Below, piece after piece: positions 1 to 10,640 of a stretch of 64,000 nt of DNA. The stretch is from assembly GCF_036320965.1 (NCBI RefSeq), contig NC_092287.1, positions 8,893,297 through 8,957,296 on the forward strand, given 5' to 3'. Numbering within the stretch: the first letter of the stretch is position 1; every line of letters starts with the position of its first letter. The notes beneath the pieces are model-generated. The model did no database searches and had not been told where the DNA came from. It saw only the letters and a list, made by a program, of their open reading frames with translations. The stretch comes from Panulirus ornatus (Eukaryota; Arthropoda; Malacostraca; Decapoda; Palinuridae). Both the position numbers and the translations under genes were made by a program.

Positions 1-1419
1 ACACAAAATCTTTTTCACTCCATCTTTCCACCTCCAATTTGGTCTCCCTCTTCTCCTCGTTCCCTCCACCTCCGACACATATATCCTCTTGGTCAATCTT
101 TCCTCACTCATTCTCTCCATGTGCCCAAACCACTTCAAAACACCCTCTTCTGCTCTCTCAACCACGCTCTTTTTATTTCCACACATCTCTCTTACCCTTA
201 CGTTACTCACTCGATCAAACCACCTCACACCACACATTGTCCTCAAACATCTCATTTCCAGCACATCCATCCTCCTGCACACAACTCTATCCATAGCCCA
301 CGCCTCGCAACCATACAACATTGTTGGAACCACTATTCCTTCAAACATACCCATTTTTGCTTTCCGAGATAATGTTCTCGACTTCCAAACATTCTTCAAG
401 GCCCCCAGAATTTTCGCCCCCTCCCCCACCCTATGATCCACTTCCGCTTCCATGGTTCCATCCGCTGCCAGATCCACTCCCAGATATCTAAAACACTTCA
501 CTTCCTCCAGTTTTTCTCCATTCAAACTCACCTCCCAATTGACTTGACCCTCAACCCTACTGTACCTAATAACCTTGCTCTTATTCACATTTACTCTTAA
601 CTTTCTTCTTCCACACACTTTACCAAACTCAGTCACCAGCTTCTGCAGTTTCTCACATGAATCAGCCACCAGCGCTGTATCATCAGCGAACAACAACTGA
701 CTCACTTCCCAAGCTCTCTCATCCCCAACAGACTTCATACTTGCCCCTCTTTCCAAAACTCTTTCATTTACCTCCCTAACAACCCCATCCATAAACAAAT
801 TAAACAACCATGGAGACATCACACACCCCTGCCGCAAACCTACATTCATTGAGAACCAATCACTTTCCTCTCTTCCTACCCGTACACATGCCTTACATCC
901 TTGATAAAAACTTTTCACTGCTTCTAACAACTTTCCTCCCACACCATATATTCTTAATACCTTCCACAGAGCATCTCTATCAACTCTATCATATGCCTTC
1001 TCCAGATCCATAAATGCTACATACAAATCCATTTGCTTTTCTAAGTATTTCTCACATACATTCTTCAAAGCAAACACCTGATCCACACATCCTCTACCAC
1101 TTCTGAAACCACACTGCTCTTCCCCAATCTGATGCTCTGTACATGCCTTCACCCTCTCAATCAATACCCTCCCATATAATTTACCAGGAATACTCAACAA
1201 ACTTATACCTCTGTAATTCGAGCACTCACTCTTATCCCCTTTGCCTTTGTACAGTGGCACTATGCACGCATTCCGCCAATCCTCAGGCACCTCACCATGA
1301 GTCATACATACATTAAATAACCTTACCAACCAGTCAACAATACAGTCACCCCCTTTTTTAATAAAGTCCACTGCAATACCATCCAAACCTGCTGCCTTGC
1401 CGGCTTTCATCTTCCGCAA
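1..1419 (-). mobile_element. RTE-1 LINE, 3' two-thirds, cut by window edge
   Basis: Antisense copy of the dominant LINE. Read on the - strand it runs from the core of the reverse transcriptase (LDGIAVEF near 1390, FADD near 690) through the C-terminal region (YGCEAWAMD near 305) and leaves the window before the 3' UTR. A long antisense match to the other copies is plain over the whole stretch. At its 5' side the element stops at the base of an inverted repeat (1277-1539). It belongs to the same young sub-lineage as the copies near 6.7-8.4 and 61.8-63.6 kb. It is 5'-truncated and lacks the endonuclease. Confidence 0.9.
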
Positions 1420-1539
1420 GGCAGCAGGTTTGGATGGTATTGCAGTGGAATTTATTAAAAAAGGGGGTGAGTGTATTGTTGACTGGTTGGTAAGGTTATT
1501 TAATGTATGTATGACTCATGGTGAGGTGCCTGAGGATTG
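1277..1539. repeat. Long hairpin, 124-bp arms and 15-bp loop
   Basis: The RT segment of the antisense LINE at 1277-1400 is repeated as its reverse complement at 1416-1539, separated by 15 bases. The arms are nearly identical; one visible difference is aagtcc against aattta-type sequence in the oligo-A stretch. Ordinary 5' inversion by twin priming inverts upstream sequence without duplicating it, so this fold-back more likely arose by template switching onto the nascent strand. Confidence 0.85.
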
Positions 1540-1715
1540 TATATTAATGTTTGGTATTTTGTTGGTGGTGCTTTTTCATGAGGATGTATGATATATTTCA
1601 TCTAGAATACTGAAAATTATGATAAGTATTGATTGCAAGCGAAGTTGTGAGGTTTCCATGTGTTTTGTTGATTTTTCGCGGTTTTACCCACTCTAATCTG
1701 CCTCACATTTTCCCT

Positions 1716-2417
1716 TATATATTACTATTGCTGTAAGTGATATCATTCAATAAGTTTTGATGATTCAAATCTTGCTCTGCCAACTGTTTTAGTGTTCTCT
1801 AAACTCAGCGCTAGTATTGCAGAACACTATAGATATTTGAAGGTAATAATGATGCAGTGCTAATGAAGACAATCAATGTTTCAGTTATGCGGCAATTAAT
1901 AGGCTTCATATCAAGAAAAACCATGTCATTGGATTTATTGCGGTTGGCACAGATCTTTCTCCTGCAGTTTATCACTTTAGAGGTAGTAATGGATAGTGTT
2001 CCTTGTTTCACTTGACTCATTAATAAGAAGAATGAATGGCATAATTGTAATATTCTTCTGTAATGTGACATTATAAAAGTACCATAAAGTAACCTAATGT
2101 TAATGAAACTTACCCCAAATTTTCATGGATATATTACAAACTTGCAAGGAATAGACTGAATTGGAACGATGTGGTATACCGGGGTTGACGTGCTGTCAAT
2201 GGATTGAACCAAGGCATGTGAAGGGGCTGGGGTAAACCATGGAAAGTTTTGTGGAGCCTGGATGTGGAAAGGGAGCTGTGGCCTTTGTTGTCTTTTCCTA
2301 GTGATACCTCGCACGCATGCAGGGGAGGGGGTTGTCATTTCATGTGTGGTGGGGTGGTGACGGGAATGAATAAAGGCAGCAATTATGAATTATGTACATA
2401 TGTATATGTCTGTGTAG

Positions 2418-2454
<37 letters not shown>

Positions 2455-2985
2455 TATGTTGAAATGTATAGGTATGTACATGTGCGCGTGTGGACGTGTA
2501 TGTATATACATGTGTATGTGGGTGTGTTGGGCCATTCTTTTGTCTGTTTCTTTGCGCTACCTCGCTAACGCGGAAGACAGCGACAGAGTATAACAAATTA
2601 ATAAATAGATATTACAGTCACCATAAGTAATATTGTTCAGGAAAATTTGATGATCCATATCATGCTCAGCATCCATTATAGTATTCTATAGAATCTACAC
2701 CAGTATTGCAGAACATAATGAATTGATATTCACAGTTAATAATGAAGGCAGTTAGTAGTTATCTCTATCAATTAAAATCATGTCATTTGGAGTTATTATG
2801 GTATACACAATATTATGAGTGTAGTTTATTATTTTGAAGGTACAGTGGATTTGTTCCTTGTTTCACCCAACACCCCTCTGTAAGAACATGAATTGTGTAA
2901 TTGTGATATTCTTTCATAATGTAACAAGACCTCATAAAATTTCTGTAATGTAATCAAATGTTAGTGAAACTGATATAGTTTAGCT
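1716..2985. repeat. Diverged tandem duplication of non-LINE sequence
   Basis: About 400 bp starting at tatattac (1716) recurs from 2131, with a LINE fragment (2140-2608) inserted near the start of the second unit. Shared landmarks in the same order include agtattgcagaaca, atgtcatt, gttccttgtttcac, gtgatattct/gtaatattct and gttagtgaaact/gttaatgaaact. Identity by eye is around 70-75 percent. The second unit is cut off at about 2985 by another LINE relic. No coding potential is seen. Confidence 0.65.
2140..2608 (+). mobile_element. RTE-1 LINE 3'-end insertion with 8-bp TSD
   Basis: Severely 5'-truncated copy holding the last codons (VNWNDVVYRG region near 2155), the 3' UTR with a (TA)n run at 2418-2450, and the terminal motif cgctacctcgctaacgcgg followed by an A/T-rich tail. 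The 8-bp target-site duplication atattaca flanks it (2132-2139 and 2609-2616), so it is a separate retrotransposition event. Confidence 0.85.
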
Positions 2986-3390
2986 GTCAAGTTTAATGCA
3001 CCAAAGCCACAGTTCCCTACCTGCAACTATGTCCCACAGATCTTTCCATTGCTCACCCTGGATGCTTCACATGACCTAGTTCTGTCCATTGAGAGCATGG
3101 CAACCTGAGTATACCACATCATTCCAATGCACTCTGTCCTATGCGTCTTTTTCCTTTCTGCACATTCAGGTCCCGATCACTCAAAATCTTTTTTACTCCA
3201 TCCATCCTTCTCCAGTTTGGTCTCTTTGTTCTCCTTGCCCCCTCCACTTCTGATACATATATCCTCTTTGTCAATCTTTCCTCACTCATTATCTCTTTAT
3301 GTGTCCATACCATTTCAGCACACCCTCCTCAGCTTTCTCAAAACCACCCTCTTTATTACCACACCTCTCTCACCCTTTCATTACTTTGTG
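2985..3390 (-). mobile_element. Old RTE-1 3' fragment
   Basis: Antisense relic. The 3' UTR is at about 2985-3110; a stretch coding for EERLTKRIYVSEVEG-like residues lies near 3240-3300. Several substitutions and missing blocks show it is older than the neighbouring copies. Confidence 0.75.
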
Positions 3391-4619
3391 TCAAGATTGG
3401 ATTCATTGATGAAATGGTAAGTGAATTGCCATTAGAAATCAACAGCACCTATGAAACCCTACCTAATTTTTCATAGGAGGCAGGATTAACCTCAGTTTTG
3501 AATGTTGTAGTCAAAACATACTGTTGTTTGTTGTCTGCTGTCTCCCATCTTATGGTGAAGCATATTTGCACTAATCTCTGGTGGATTTACTGTTGGAGAA
3601 ACCTAATCTTGAATTACAGTAGTGTAAAGTGTGGGCAGAATTGGAAACTAGGCAGTGGGCTGAAAAGAATTGAAACCCCTGGTTTAGATAGTACAAAAAA
3701 TATGTATGTTGCCATTCTGACTTTACAAAGGTACCACATAGCAACCCAAAAGGGAAATCACTATGCAGATTTTTGTGGAATGATAATCTGGTTTTGGTTT
3801 TATGTGTTTTTAAGATCGATTTTTTTCATTTTTTTTGCACTTATGGGTGTTATTGTATATAATTATCCCTGAAGCTGATTGAAGACATAAAGTTTGTATA
3901 GATCTGGGAAAATGATAGAGGATTACTTGAATTCTAGATTTCTATTGCCAAGGAATATCTATATATGTTTTAGTTGGATTTTGGCAGTGTACTGTAAATC
4001 CTTTAGATTTATTTATCAATGTATTGTACATATTGTACACAAATCTTGTCTAACACTGTATTTATTGGAACTTAAATCATGTTGAAGTAGGAGTGATTGA
4101 AACATTTTTTGCAATCATCTGTGGCGTTTAAGTACATGTGCTGTTAGGTTGTATTTCTGAATATATACATATAGTTCTTTATAATTATGTACATTTCAAA
4201 TAAAGACAAGAGATAAAAGTAATTGATTTGTACATGTATGAAAAATGGCCCAACCCATAGCACCTTCTGCTCAGGGGAATAAGAAATGTTTGTTCTTAGA
4301 TGGGGGGTTTATGAAAAAAATAAATTTCAAGTCATAGGGACATTACTCCATCTCAACATCCAATTTCATTGAGACTCCCCCTTCCCCCCAGATCAGGTGA
4401 AACTTAACAAATGCATCTTTCATGGTTGGGAGATTCTCAGATATTCTTAACAAACAAATTCACATTTTTATCAGGATTAACTAGAACATAGTTCTCTCAG
4501 TATAATGATATACAATTCACTATAGTGAAAATTTGCATATGTATGCTTTACATATACTTCACTGCAAGGTGTTTGTTTTACCAGGAGTACTGCCAGGTAC
4601 ATTTAGTGAGAAGTGTAGT
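3391..4619. other. Non-repetitive stretch, no gene recognised
   Basis: A/T-rich sequence without a recognisable protein, RNA gene or LINE match. A 124-codon open frame at 3498-3872 has low-complexity composition and no familiar motif. An aataaa at about 4198 could be a polyadenylation signal but nothing upstream supports a transcript. Confidence 0.5.
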
Positions 4620-4804
4620 ATGTTTGAAAGTGTTGTTGTCACAAGTAATATGACTGTTTGGGGTTTTAATCTGGTGTGCATGGCATTACAACTGAAATGT
4701 TGAAGAATGGAGAAGTAGATGCATTAGATAAGTAATTTAGCATGGAAGCAGAAGGGTGTGCCTGAGGATTGGGTGAAAGCAATTATTGTTCCTATATTCA
4801 AAGG
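4620..4804 (+). mobile_element. RTE-2 LINE, segment 1 of a split copy
   Basis: The translation contains GITTEMLKNG (near 4680) and, after a gap, a WVKAIIVPIF-type motif (near 4770), typical of the start of the RT domain in RTE-type LINEs but distinct from RTE-1. The copy stops at 4804 and resumes at 8589 after a nested RTE-1 insertion flanked by atattcaaagg. Further pieces lie at 8589-9032, 10100-10640 and 14739-15110. The left limit is approximate. Confidence 0.75.
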
Positions 4805-6735
4805 CAGTGGCAGATATAGGGTGTTTTGGTCAAGGTGGTGTGCAAAGTGAGAGGGTTAGGGAAAATGATTTGGTAAACAGAGAAGAGGTAGTAAAAGCTT
4901 TGTTGAAGATGAAAGCCGGCAAGGCAGCAGGTTTGGATGGTATTGCAGTGGAATTTATTAAAAAAGGGGGTGACTGTATTGTTGACTGGTTGGTAAGGTT
5001 ATTTAATGTATGTATGACTCATGGTGAGGTGCCTGAGGATTGGCGGAATGCTTGCATAGTGCCATTGTACAAAGGCAAAGGGGACAAGAGTGAGTGCTCA
5101 AATTACAGAGGTATAAGTTTGTTGAGTATTCCTGGGAAATTATATGGGAGGGTATTGATTGAGAGGGTGAAGGCATGTACAGAGCATCAGATTGGGGAAG
5201 AGCAGTGTGGTTTTAGAAGTGGTAGAGGATGTGTGAATCAGGTGTTTGCTTTGAAGAATGTATGTGAGAAATACTTAGATAAGCAAATTGATTTATATGT
5301 AGCATTTATGGATCTGGAGAAGGCATATGATAGAGTTGATAGAATGCTCTGTGGAAGGTATTAAGAATATATGGTGTGGGAGGCAAGTTGTTAGAAGCAG
5401 TGAAAAGTTTTTATTGAGGATGTAAGGCATGTGTGCGTGTAGGAAGAGAGGAAAGTGATTGGTTCTCAGTGAATGTAGGTTTGCGGCAGGGGTGCATGAT
5501 GTCTCCATGGTTGTTTAATTTGTTTATGGATGGGGTTGTTAGGGAGGTGAATGCAAGAGTTTTGGAAAGAGGGGCAATTATGCAGTCTGTTGTGGATGAG
5601 AGAGCTTGGGAAGTGAGTCAGTTGTTGTTCGCTGATGATACAGCGCTAGTGGCTGATTCATATGAGAAACTGCAGAAGCTGGTGACTGAGTTTGGTAAAG
5701 TGTGTGAAAGAAGAAAATTGAGAGTAAATGTGAATAAGAGCAAGGTATTAGGTACAGTAGGGTTAAGGGTCAAGTCAATTGGGAGGTAAGTTTGAATGGA
5801 GAAAAACTGGAGGAAGTAAAGTGTTTTAGATATCTGGGAGTGGATTTGGCAGCGGATGGAACCATGGAAGCGGAAGTGAATCATAGGGTGGGGGAGGGGA
5901 CGAAAATTCTGGGAGCGTTGAAGACTGTGTGGAAGTCGAGAACATTATCTCGGAAAGCAAAAATGGGTATGTTTGAAGGAATAGTAGTTCCGACAATGTT
6001 GTATGGTTGCGAGGCTTGGGCTATGGATAGAGTTGTGCGGAGGAGGGTGGATGTGCTGAAAGTGAGATGTTTGAGGACAATATGTGGTGTGAGGTGGTTT
6101 GATCGAGTAAGTAATATAAGGGTAAGAGAGATGTGTGGAAATGAAAAGAGTGTGGTTGAGAGAGCAGAAGAGGGTGTTTTGAAATGGTTTGGTCACATGG
6201 AGAGAATGAGTGAGGAAAGATTGACCAAGAGGATATATGTGTCAGAGGTGGAGGGAACGAGGAGAAGTGGGAGACCAAATTGGAGGTGGAAAGATGGAGT
6301 GAAAAAGATTTTGAGTGATCGGGGCCTGAACATGCAGGAGGGTGAAAGGCGTGCAAGAAATAGAGTGAATTGGAACGATGTGGTATACCGGGGTCAACGT
6401 GCTGTCAATGGATTGAACCAGGGCATGTGAAGCGTATGGGGTAAACCATGGAAAGTTCTGTGGGGCCTGGATGTGGAAAGGGAGCTGTGGTTTCGGTGCA
6501 TTATTACATGACAGCTAGAGACTGAGTGTGAACGAATGGGGCCTTTGTTGTCTTTTCCTAGCGCTACCTCGCACACATGAGGGGGGAGGGGGTTGTTATT
6601 ACATGTGTGGCGAGGTGGTGATGGGAATAAATAAAAGCAGACAGTATGAATTATGTACATGTGTATATATGTATATGTCTGTGTTTGTATATATATGTAT
6701 ACATATGTATACATATGTATATATATGTATACATT
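4805..6735 (+). mobile_element. RTE-1 LINE (outer nested copy, main part)
   Basis: 5'-truncated at the linker before RT (VADIGCFG...). The open frame is broken into 4786-5364, 5433-5789 and 5792-6430 by frameshifts, for example a lost base pair step at DRVDR-M (about 5340). It keeps motif A (FMDLEKAYD), QGCMMSP, FADD and the C-terminal YGCEAWAMD block, so it is a dead RT relic. The 3' UTR is interrupted at 6735 by a second RTE-1 copy; the last 136 bases are at 8442-8577. The target-site duplication atattcaaagg (4794-4804 and 8578-8588) encloses the whole composite. Confidence 0.9.
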
Positions 6736-8434
6736 GGCAGCAGGTTTGGATGGTATTGCAGTGGAATTTATTAAAAAAGGGGGTGACTGTATTGTTGACT
6801 GGTTGGTAAGGTTATTTAATGTATGTATGACTCATGGTGAGGTGCCTGAGGATTGGCGGAATGCGTGCATAGTGCCATTGTACAAAGGCAAAAGGGATAA
6901 GAGTGAGTGCTCAAATTACAGAGGTATAAGTTTGTTGAGTATTCCTTGGTAAATTATATGGGAGGGTATTGATTGAGAGGGTGAAGGCATGTACAGAGCA
7001 TCAGATTGGGGAAGAGCAGTGTGGTTTCAGAAGTGGTAGAGGATGTGTGGATCAGGTGTTTGCTTTGAAGAATGTATGTGAGAAATACTTAGAAAAGCAA
7101 ATGGATTTGTATGTAGCATTTATGGATCTGGAGAAGGCATATGATAGAGTTGATAGAGATGCTCTGTGGAAGGTATTAAGAATATATGGTGTGGGAGGAA
7201 AGTTGTTAGAAGCAGTGAAAAGTTTTTATCGAGGATGTAAGGCATGTGTACGTGTAGGAAGAGAGGAAAGTGATTGGTTCTCAGTGAATGTAGGTTTGCG
7301 GCAGGGGTGTGTGATGTCTCCATGGTTGTTTAATTTGTTTATGGATCCCCATCCATAAACAAATTGTTAGGGAGGTAAATGCAAGAGTTTTGGAAAGAGG
7401 GGCAAGTATGAAGTCTGTTGGGGATGAGAGAGCTTGGGAAGTGAGTCAGTTGTTGTTCGCTGATGATACAGCGCTGGTGGCTGATTCATGTGAGAAACTG
7501 CAGAAGCTGGTGACTGAGTTTGGTAAAGTGTGTGGAAGAAGAAAGTTAAGAGTAAATGTGAATAAGAGCAAGGTTATTAGGTACAGTAGGGTTGAGGGTC
7601 AAGTCAATTGGGAGGTGAGTTTGAATGGAGAAAAACTGGAGGAAGTGAAGTGTTTTAGATATCTGGGAGTGGATCTGGCAGCGGATGGAACCATGGAAGC
7701 GGAAGTGGATCATAGGGTGGGGGAGGGGGCGAAAATTCTTGGGGCCTTGAAGAATGTGTGGAAGTCGAGAACATTATCTCGGAAAGCAAAAATGGGTATG
7801 TTTGAAGGAATAGTTGTTCCAACAATGTTGTATGGTTGCGAGGTGTGGGCTATGGATAGAGTTGTGCGCAGGAGGATGGATGTGCTGGAAATGAGATGTT
7901 TGAGGACAATGTGTGGTGTGAGGTGGTTTGATCGAGTGAGTAACGTAAGGGTAAGAGAGATGTGTGGAAATAAAAAGAGCGTGGTTGAGAGAGCAGAAGA
8001 GGGTGTTTTGAAGTGGTTTGGGCACATGGAGAGAATGAGTGAGGAAAGATTGACCAAGAGGATATATGTGTCGGAGGTGGAGGGAACGAGGAGAAGAGGG
8101 AGACCAAATTGGAGGTGGAAAGATGGAGTGAAAAAGATTTTGTGTGATCGGGGCCTGAACATGCAGGAGGGTGAAAGGAGGGCAAGGAATAGAGTGAATT
8201 GGAGCGATGTGGTATACCGGGGTTGACGTGCTGTCAGTGGATTGAATCAAGGCATGTGAAGCGTCTGGGGTAAACCATGGAAAGCTGTGTAGGTATGTAT
8301 ATTTGCGTGTGTGGACGTATGTATATACATGTGTATGGGGGGGGGTTGGGCCATTTCTTTCGTCTGTTTCCTTGCGCTACCTTGCAAACGCGGGAGACAG
8401 CGACAAAGTATAATAAAAAAATAATAATAAAATA
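6736..8434 (+). mobile_element. RTE-1 LINE nested in the 3' UTR of another RTE-1
   Basis: Begins at AAGLDGIAVEF of the RT domain and runs to the 3' tail. Open frames 6969-7358 and 7390-8226 cover most of RT and the C-terminal region; they are separated by a small fold-back at 7332-7365 that destroys the frame, and the frame also breaks at 6950 (a tg change and shift after LLSIP). It is flanked by atacatt (6729-6735 and 8435-8441), a 7-bp target-site duplication. The sequence is close to the copies at 1-1419 and 61820-63570. Confidence 0.88.
7332..7365. repeat. Perfect 15-bp fold-back inside LINE RT
   Basis: aatttgtttatggat (7332-7346), four C, then its exact reverse complement (7351-7365). 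Other copies read gggg straight into ttgttaggg here. A short inverted copy of the preceding bases has replaced ggggtt, breaking the RT frame just after the QGCVMSPWLFNLF motif. Confidence 0.9.
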
Positions 8435-8441
8435 ATACATT

Positions 8442-8577
8442 GAGATTATTGGTATGTATATTTGTGTGTGTGGACGTGTATGTATATACATGTGTATGTG
8501 GGTGGGTTGGGCCATTCTTTCGTCTGTTTCCTTGCGCTACCTCGTTAACGAGGGAGACAGCGACAAAGCAAAAATAA
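8442..8577 (+). mobile_element. RTE-1 LINE (outer nested copy, 3' end)
   Basis: Continuation of the 3' UTR of the copy that begins at 4805. It contains the terminal ttgcgctacctcgttaacg...gacagcgacaaag motif and an A/T-rich tail (aaaaataaata), followed at once by the second copy of the 11-bp target-site duplication. Confidence 0.88.
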
Positions 8578-8588
8578 ATATTCAAAGG

Positions 8589-9032
8589 AAAAGGTGCTAT
8601 GGATGTATGTAACAAGTATAGGGAAATGAGTTTTAAGTATTACAAGAAAATTGTATGCAAATGTTAATTGATAGAGTGATGGAAGTAACTGAATGCAGAA
8701 TAAGTGAGGAGCAAGGGGGGTTTAGAGAGGTAGGTGATGTGTGGATCAGATCTTTGTCATGAGAATGAATGTGGAAAAGTATCCAGTGAAAGGAAAGGAT
8801 CTGTATACAGTTTTTATGGATCTGGAGAAAGTGTATAACAGAGATGAGTGGAATGCTTCATGGGAAATGATAAGGATATATGAGGTATTTGGACAACTTG
8901 TGGATGGTATGAAAGCCTTCTTTAGAAGAGCAGATGCATGTGTAAAAGTGGATGGAGAGTTGAGCAAAAGTTTCAGTATACATGTCTTGATGTGACTGTG
9001 GCTTTTCAATAAATATATGGATAGGGTGATAA
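8589..9032 (+). mobile_element. RTE-2 LINE, segment 2
   Basis: Resumes exactly where segment 1 broke off. It carries degenerate RT: frame 8741-8995 shows a VFMDLEKVYNRDEWNASWEM block (motif A) with many private changes, and stops interrupt the rest. It is split again at 9032 by a further RTE-1 insertion. Confidence 0.8.
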
Positions 9033-10087
9033 GCTGCAGAAGCTGTTGACTGAGTTTGGTAAAGTGTGTGAAAGAAGAAACCTGAGAGTAAATGTGATTA
9101 AGAGCAAGGTTTTTAGGTACAGTAGGGTTGAGGAACAAGTCAATTGGGAGGTAAGTTTGAATAGAGAAAAACTGGAGGAAGTGAAGTGTTATATGGTTGT
9201 GAGGCGTGGGCTATAGATAGGGTTGTGCGGAGGAGGGTGGATGTGTTGGAAATGAGATGTTTGAGGACAGTATGTGGTGTGAGGTGGTGTGATCAAGTAA
9301 GTAATGAAAGGATAAGAGAGATGTGTTGTAATAAAAAGAGTGTGGTTTAGGGAGCAGAAGAGGGTGTATTGAAATGGTTTGGTCACATGGAGAGAATGAG
9401 TGAGGAAAGATTGACAAAGAGGATATATTGGTTTGGTCACATGGAGAAAATGAGTGAGGAAAGATTGACAAAGAGGATATATGTGTCAGAGGTGGACTAG
9501 GAGAAGTGGGAGACCAAATTGGAGGTGGAAGGATGGAGTGAAAAAGATTTTGAGTGATCGGCGCCTGAACATGCTGGAGGTTGAAAGGTGTGCTAGGAAT
9601 AGAGTGAATTGGAACGATGTGGTATACCGGGGTCGACGTGCTGTCAATGGATTGAAACAGGGCATGTGAAGCATCTGGTGTAAACCATGGAAAGTTTTGT
9701 GGGGCCTGGATGTGGAAAGGGAGCTGTGGTATTGTTCATTATACATGACAACTAGAGACTGAGTGTAAATGAATGTGGCTTTTGTTGTCTTTTCCTAGCG
9801 CCACCTCGTGCGCATTCGGGGGGAGGGGGGTGTCACTTCATGTGTGGTAGGGTGGTGACGGGAATGAATAAAGACAGCAAGTATGAATTATGTACATGTG
9901 TATATATGTATGTCAATGTATATTTATGTATACGCTGAAATGTATAGGTATGTATATGTGCGTGTGTGGACGTATATTTATATACATGTGTATGTGTGTG
10001 CGTTGGGCCATTCTTTCGTCTGTTTCCTTGCGCTACCTCGCTAATGCGAGAGACAGTGACAAAGTATAAAAAATAAATGAAATATAA
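9033..10087 (+). mobile_element. RTE-1 LINE nested in RTE-2
   Basis: 5'-truncated within RT (starts at KLQKLLTEFGK). About 190 bases are deleted at 9190, joining EVKC to YGCEAW-type sequence. A block of about 52 bp at 9378-9481 (tggtttggtcacatggag...gaggatata) is tandemly duplicated. The 3' UTR and tail are present. A 12-bp target-site duplication, atagggtgataa, flanks it (9021-9032 and 10088-10099). Confidence 0.88.
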
Positions 10088-10099
10088 ATAGGGTGATAA

Positions 10100-10640
10100 A
10101 AGGGATGAAAGTAAAACTTGGGAAAAGGGTTATAGATATGGAGTGTGGTGGTAAGGTGTGGTGACTATTGGCAACCCTGTTTGTTGAGATTGAAGATGAC
10201 TTGCAGAGGGTTGTAAGTGTCTTTGGTGATTTTTTAAGCGTAAATGATTGAAGGGGGTTGCTAGTTAAAGTAAAGTAATGGTATTTGTGAGGAGGCAGTG
10301 TGAAAATATAAATTTTGCAAAGCCCTATACATTGAGAAAAGAAAGGGTGCTAAAACTGTGGTATAGATATGGGGGAGAGAAAGACTGGAAGAGGTGAGAG
10401 AATTTAAGTAATTGGGAGCTATCTTGGGTAAGTTTGGTGATATGGAAAGAGAGAGAAGGGAGGGAGCAGTACAGGGTAAGAGAGTCCTTGGGTTCCTTGA
10501 TAGAATAATAAAGACTAGAGGTGTAAGTATGGAAGTGAAGAAAGGATTAAGGGAATGCATAGTCCTCCCAACCTTGACCTTTGCAGCTGAAACATGTACA
10601 TGGGATACATCACAAAGGTCAAGAATCCAGGCTGTGGAAA
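10100..10640 (+). mobile_element. RTE-2 LINE, segment 3
   Basis: Continues RTE-2 after the insertion. Frame 10412-10720 encodes a C-terminal block (FGDMERERREG...MEVKKGLRECIVLPTLTFAAET...RIQAVEMN) comparable to the post-RT region of RTE-type proteins. It is interrupted at 10640 by the oligo-T end of an antisense LINE. Confidence 0.8.

Noticed and set aside
3498..3872. 124-codon frame as a host gene
   Set aside because: No motif, no splice context and a Phe/Trp/Cys-rich random-looking composition.
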